This document shows positions 62,719-64,000 of a DNA stretch of 64,000 bases, piece by piece. Every line of letters begins with the position of its first letter. The first letter of the stretch is position 1. The position numbers and the translations under genes were made by a program. Source of the stretch: UBA1402 sp964575345 (GTDB lineage: Bacteria; Bacteroidota; Bacteroidia; Bacteroidales; UBA1402); NCBI GenBank assembly GCA_964575345.1, contig CAZNQD010000008.1:1-64000 (forward strand), read 5' to 3'. The notes beneath the pieces were generated by a model. It was given only the letters and a program-made list of their open reading frames with translations. It did no database searches and had not been told where the DNA came from.

Positions 62719-62751
62719 TTTGTCCGATCCGGAGTTTTTATCTTATCTTTG
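62719..62751 (+). promoter_or_regulatory. Predicted promoter of the FKBP lipoprotein gene
   Basis: TTTG (62719-62722), a 21-nt spacer and TATCTTTG (62744-62751) are a full match to the Bacteroidota promoter pattern, 53 nt before the ATG. Confidence 0.65.
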
Positions 62752-62804
62752 CGAACTTTGTTTATAACAGATAGAATTTCAACAACAAATACAAAATTAG
62801 AATT

Positions 62805-63515
62805 ATGAAGAAAAATGTAGTGTTAGCCGTCGTTTTTGCCGGCACCATGTGTTTAAGCTTATGTTTCACCGCCTGTGACGGTAAGGGTGGAAGTAAAGCA
62901 ATGAAAACCAACGTAGACAGCCTTAGTTATGCATATGGTGTAGGCCTGGGAGACAATTTGGCACAAAACCTCAGCTCTTTTCCGGCCGAACTGAATATGG
63001 ATCTGTTTATGGAAGCCTTCGAGAAAACCATCAAGGGGAAGGTAGAAGATCTCAGCATCCAGCCAGATCAGGCTTACCAGGTATTCCAAAGTTGCCTGGC
63101 TGCTATACAAATTGAATCTGCTCAAAAGAACAAAGAAGAAGCCGGCAAATTCCTGGAAGATAATGCCAAGAAAGAAGGCGTTGTAACTACCGAAAGCGGA
63201 TTGCAATACGAAGTCCTTTTGGCGGCCGAAGGTCCCAAACCTTTGGCAACAGACAGAGTTAGCGTGCATTACCACGGCACTCTGCTTGACGGCACCGTTT
63301 TTGACAGTTCCGTTGATCGCGGCGAACCTGCCCAATTTGCATTGAATGGCGTCATACCCGGATGGACCGAAGGCATTCAATTGATGAGCGTGGGTTCAAA
63401 ATACAAATTTTATTTGCCCTCTGATTTGGCTTACGGTGACAACGGTGCCGGTGATGTTATTCAGCCGGGTGCCATGTTGATTTTCGAAGTAGAATTGCTC
63501 GAAATCCTCAAATAA
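62805..63515 (+). CDS. FKBP-type peptidyl-prolyl isomerase lipoprotein
   Basis: This 236-residue protein has signal and lipobox LCFTAC (C24). Residues about 38-120 form the helical FKBP N-terminal dimerisation domain (DSLSYAYGVGLGDNL). Residues about 145-236 form the FKBP catalytic domain: DRVSVHYHGTLLDGTVFDSS, FALNGVIPGWTEGIQLM, KFYLPSDLAYGDNGAGDVIQPGAMLIFEVELLEI. It resembles FkpA and Mip and probably helps proteins fold in the periplasm or at the outer membrane. It has a consensus promoter and is followed by a canonical terminator. Confidence 0.93.
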   Translation: MKKNVVLAVVFAGTMCLSLCFTACDGKGGSKAMKTNVDSLSYAYGVGLGDNLAQNLSSFPAELNMDLFMEAFEKTIKGKVEDLSIQPDQAYQVFQSCLAAIQIESAQKNKEEAGKFLEDNAKKEGVVTTESGLQYEVLLAAEGPKPLATDRVSVHYHGTLLDGTVFDSSVDRGEPAQFALNGVIPGWTEGIQLMSVGSKYKFYLPSDLAYGDNGAGDVIQPGAMLIFEVELLEILK

Positions 63516-63603
63516 TAAAAGAGAATAAGCTGCTTTATGGTGATTTGCCAGCCATTATTGCCGCCCCGGCAAGCTTGCCGGAGATAAAGCATACCATTTC
63601 GGG

Positions 63604-63639
63604 AGTCGTCTTAAAGTTCGCTTTGAGACGACTTTTTTT
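63604..63639 (+). terminator. Intrinsic terminator after the FKBP gene
   Basis: A 13-bp stem (63604-63616 with 63621-63633, one G-T wobble) is closed by a TTCG tetraloop and followed by a run of seven T. It overlaps the last codons and stop of convergent ribF (stop at 63611-63613). A second palindrome, CCGGCAAG/CTTGCCGG, lies upstream at about 63571-63586. Confidence 0.9.
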
Positions 63640-64000
63640 CCCCCTGTTCAAAAAAGCGCAATACGGCTTCTTTGTCCAATTTGAGTTGATCCGACAGATC
63701 TGCAGTGGATGGAAAGCGCTTTTCGGGCCTCAGGTGTTTTTTGAAATATATAGCGATTTCCTTTTCGTAGATGTCGCCCGAGAAATCCAGGAGATGTACT
63801 TCGATACTCCATTGTCTGCCGTTTTGCAAAGTGGGGCGTTGTCCTATGTTCAACATGCCCGGATATAGTTTGTTTTCGACTTCTGCCGTAACTATATAAC
63901 TGCCGGGCATGGGGATGAGTTTATGAGGATCGGAAGGTATAATATTGGCTGTGGGAAAACCAAGTTTGCGACCCACTCTGTAGCCGCTGCCTACTTTGCC
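63611..64000 (-). CDS. ribF: Bifunctional riboflavin kinase/FMN adenylyltransferase, C-terminal part
   Basis: The C-terminal 129 residues of RibF are visible; the N-terminal FMN adenylyltransferase domain lies beyond the window edge. The riboflavin kinase domain is recognised by VGRKLGFPTANI (the ATP/riboflavin-binding GxPTAN motif), GMLNIGQRPTL and VHLLDFSGDIYEKEIAIYFKKHLRPEKRF. Riboflavin kinase makes FMN, which the other domain converts to FAD. The frame stays open to position 64000; the GTG at 63976 is internal, not the start. Its 3' end overlaps the FKBP gene terminator. Confidence 0.93.
   Translation of the reverse strand, partial: GKVGSGYRVGRKLGFPTANIIPSDPHKLIPMPGSYIVTAEVENKLYPGMLNIGQRPTLQNGRQWSIEVHLLDFSGDIYEKEIAIYFKKHLRPEKRFPSTADLSDQLKLDKEAVLRFFEQGEKKSSQSEL

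Overview
The window is a stretch of core chromosome from a member of the phylum Bacteroidota, probably a Bacteroidales-like anaerobe or facultative anaerobe that is not a classical Bacteroides. The evidence is as follows. Many genes are preceded by the Bacteroidota -7 promoter element TAnnTTTG, several with a TTG/TTTG about 19-21 nt upstream, and Shine-Dalgarno sites are weak. IspG is the long insert-containing form. The 5'-3' order rimP-nusA-infB-cvpA-suf is one I remember from this phylum. There is a 550-residue TGS-type nucleoside kinase, an SpmA/SpmB fusion, a PCMD-domain protein, and a secreted protease with a type IX-like C-terminus. No rRNA, tRNA, prophage, insertion sequence or CRISPR array was seen.

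Layout. 1-0.7 kb: a truncated secreted protein. 0.9-2.1 kb: a membrane-anchored AraC-type regulator. 2.0-13.8 kb: one long minus-strand operon, rimP-nusA-infB-cvpA-sufB-pnuC-(two-helix membrane protein)-sufC-sufD-sufS-sufE. It joins translation/transcription factors to Fe-S cluster assembly, with a terminator-like hairpin in its leader. 13.8-18.2 kb: an OmpA-type lipoprotein, gpmI, a Cys-rich DUF3109 protein, a YbaN-type membrane protein and a secreted esterase. 18.2-26.7 kb: queH, a bacterial alpha-2-macroglobulin lipoprotein and pbpC, a periplasmic defence and cell-wall pair. 26.8-30.6 kb: a PCMD protein, a 397-bp AT-rich gap crowded with DnaA-box-like 9-mers, and mutS. 30.6-36.7 kb: ychF, polA and a polyprenyl synthetase. 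35.9-42.1 kb: a tight minus-strand operon spmAB-ybeY-mnmG-uvrC-dtd-mazG. 42.1-42.7 kb: three near-perfect 145-bp tandem repeats. 42.7-45.2 kb: ruvB and a MOP-family flippase. 45.2-47.9 kb: xerD-etfB-M48 protease. 48.0-52.9 kb: aroQ-O-methyltransferase-rbfA-LolC/E-serine protease. 53.0-54.7 kb: a TPR lipoprotein, closed by a perfect 23-bp hairpin. 54.8-60.8 kb: nucleoside kinase, then rpoN-gcvH-purE-ispG. 60.9-64.0 kb: a Na/Pi cotransporter, an FKBP lipoprotein and the end of ribF.

Most genes are ordinary housekeeping. The most unusual features are non-coding: the putative replication origin at 27.5-27.9 kb, the 145-bp repeat array between divergent spmAB and ruvB, and the attenuator-like hairpin before rimP. 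Among the proteins, DNA polymerase I appears to have lost its proofreading site, etfB has no adjacent etfA, and pnuC plus an unrecognised two-helix membrane protein split sufB from sufC. All positions were read by eye. No homology search, skew computation or RNA folding was run.
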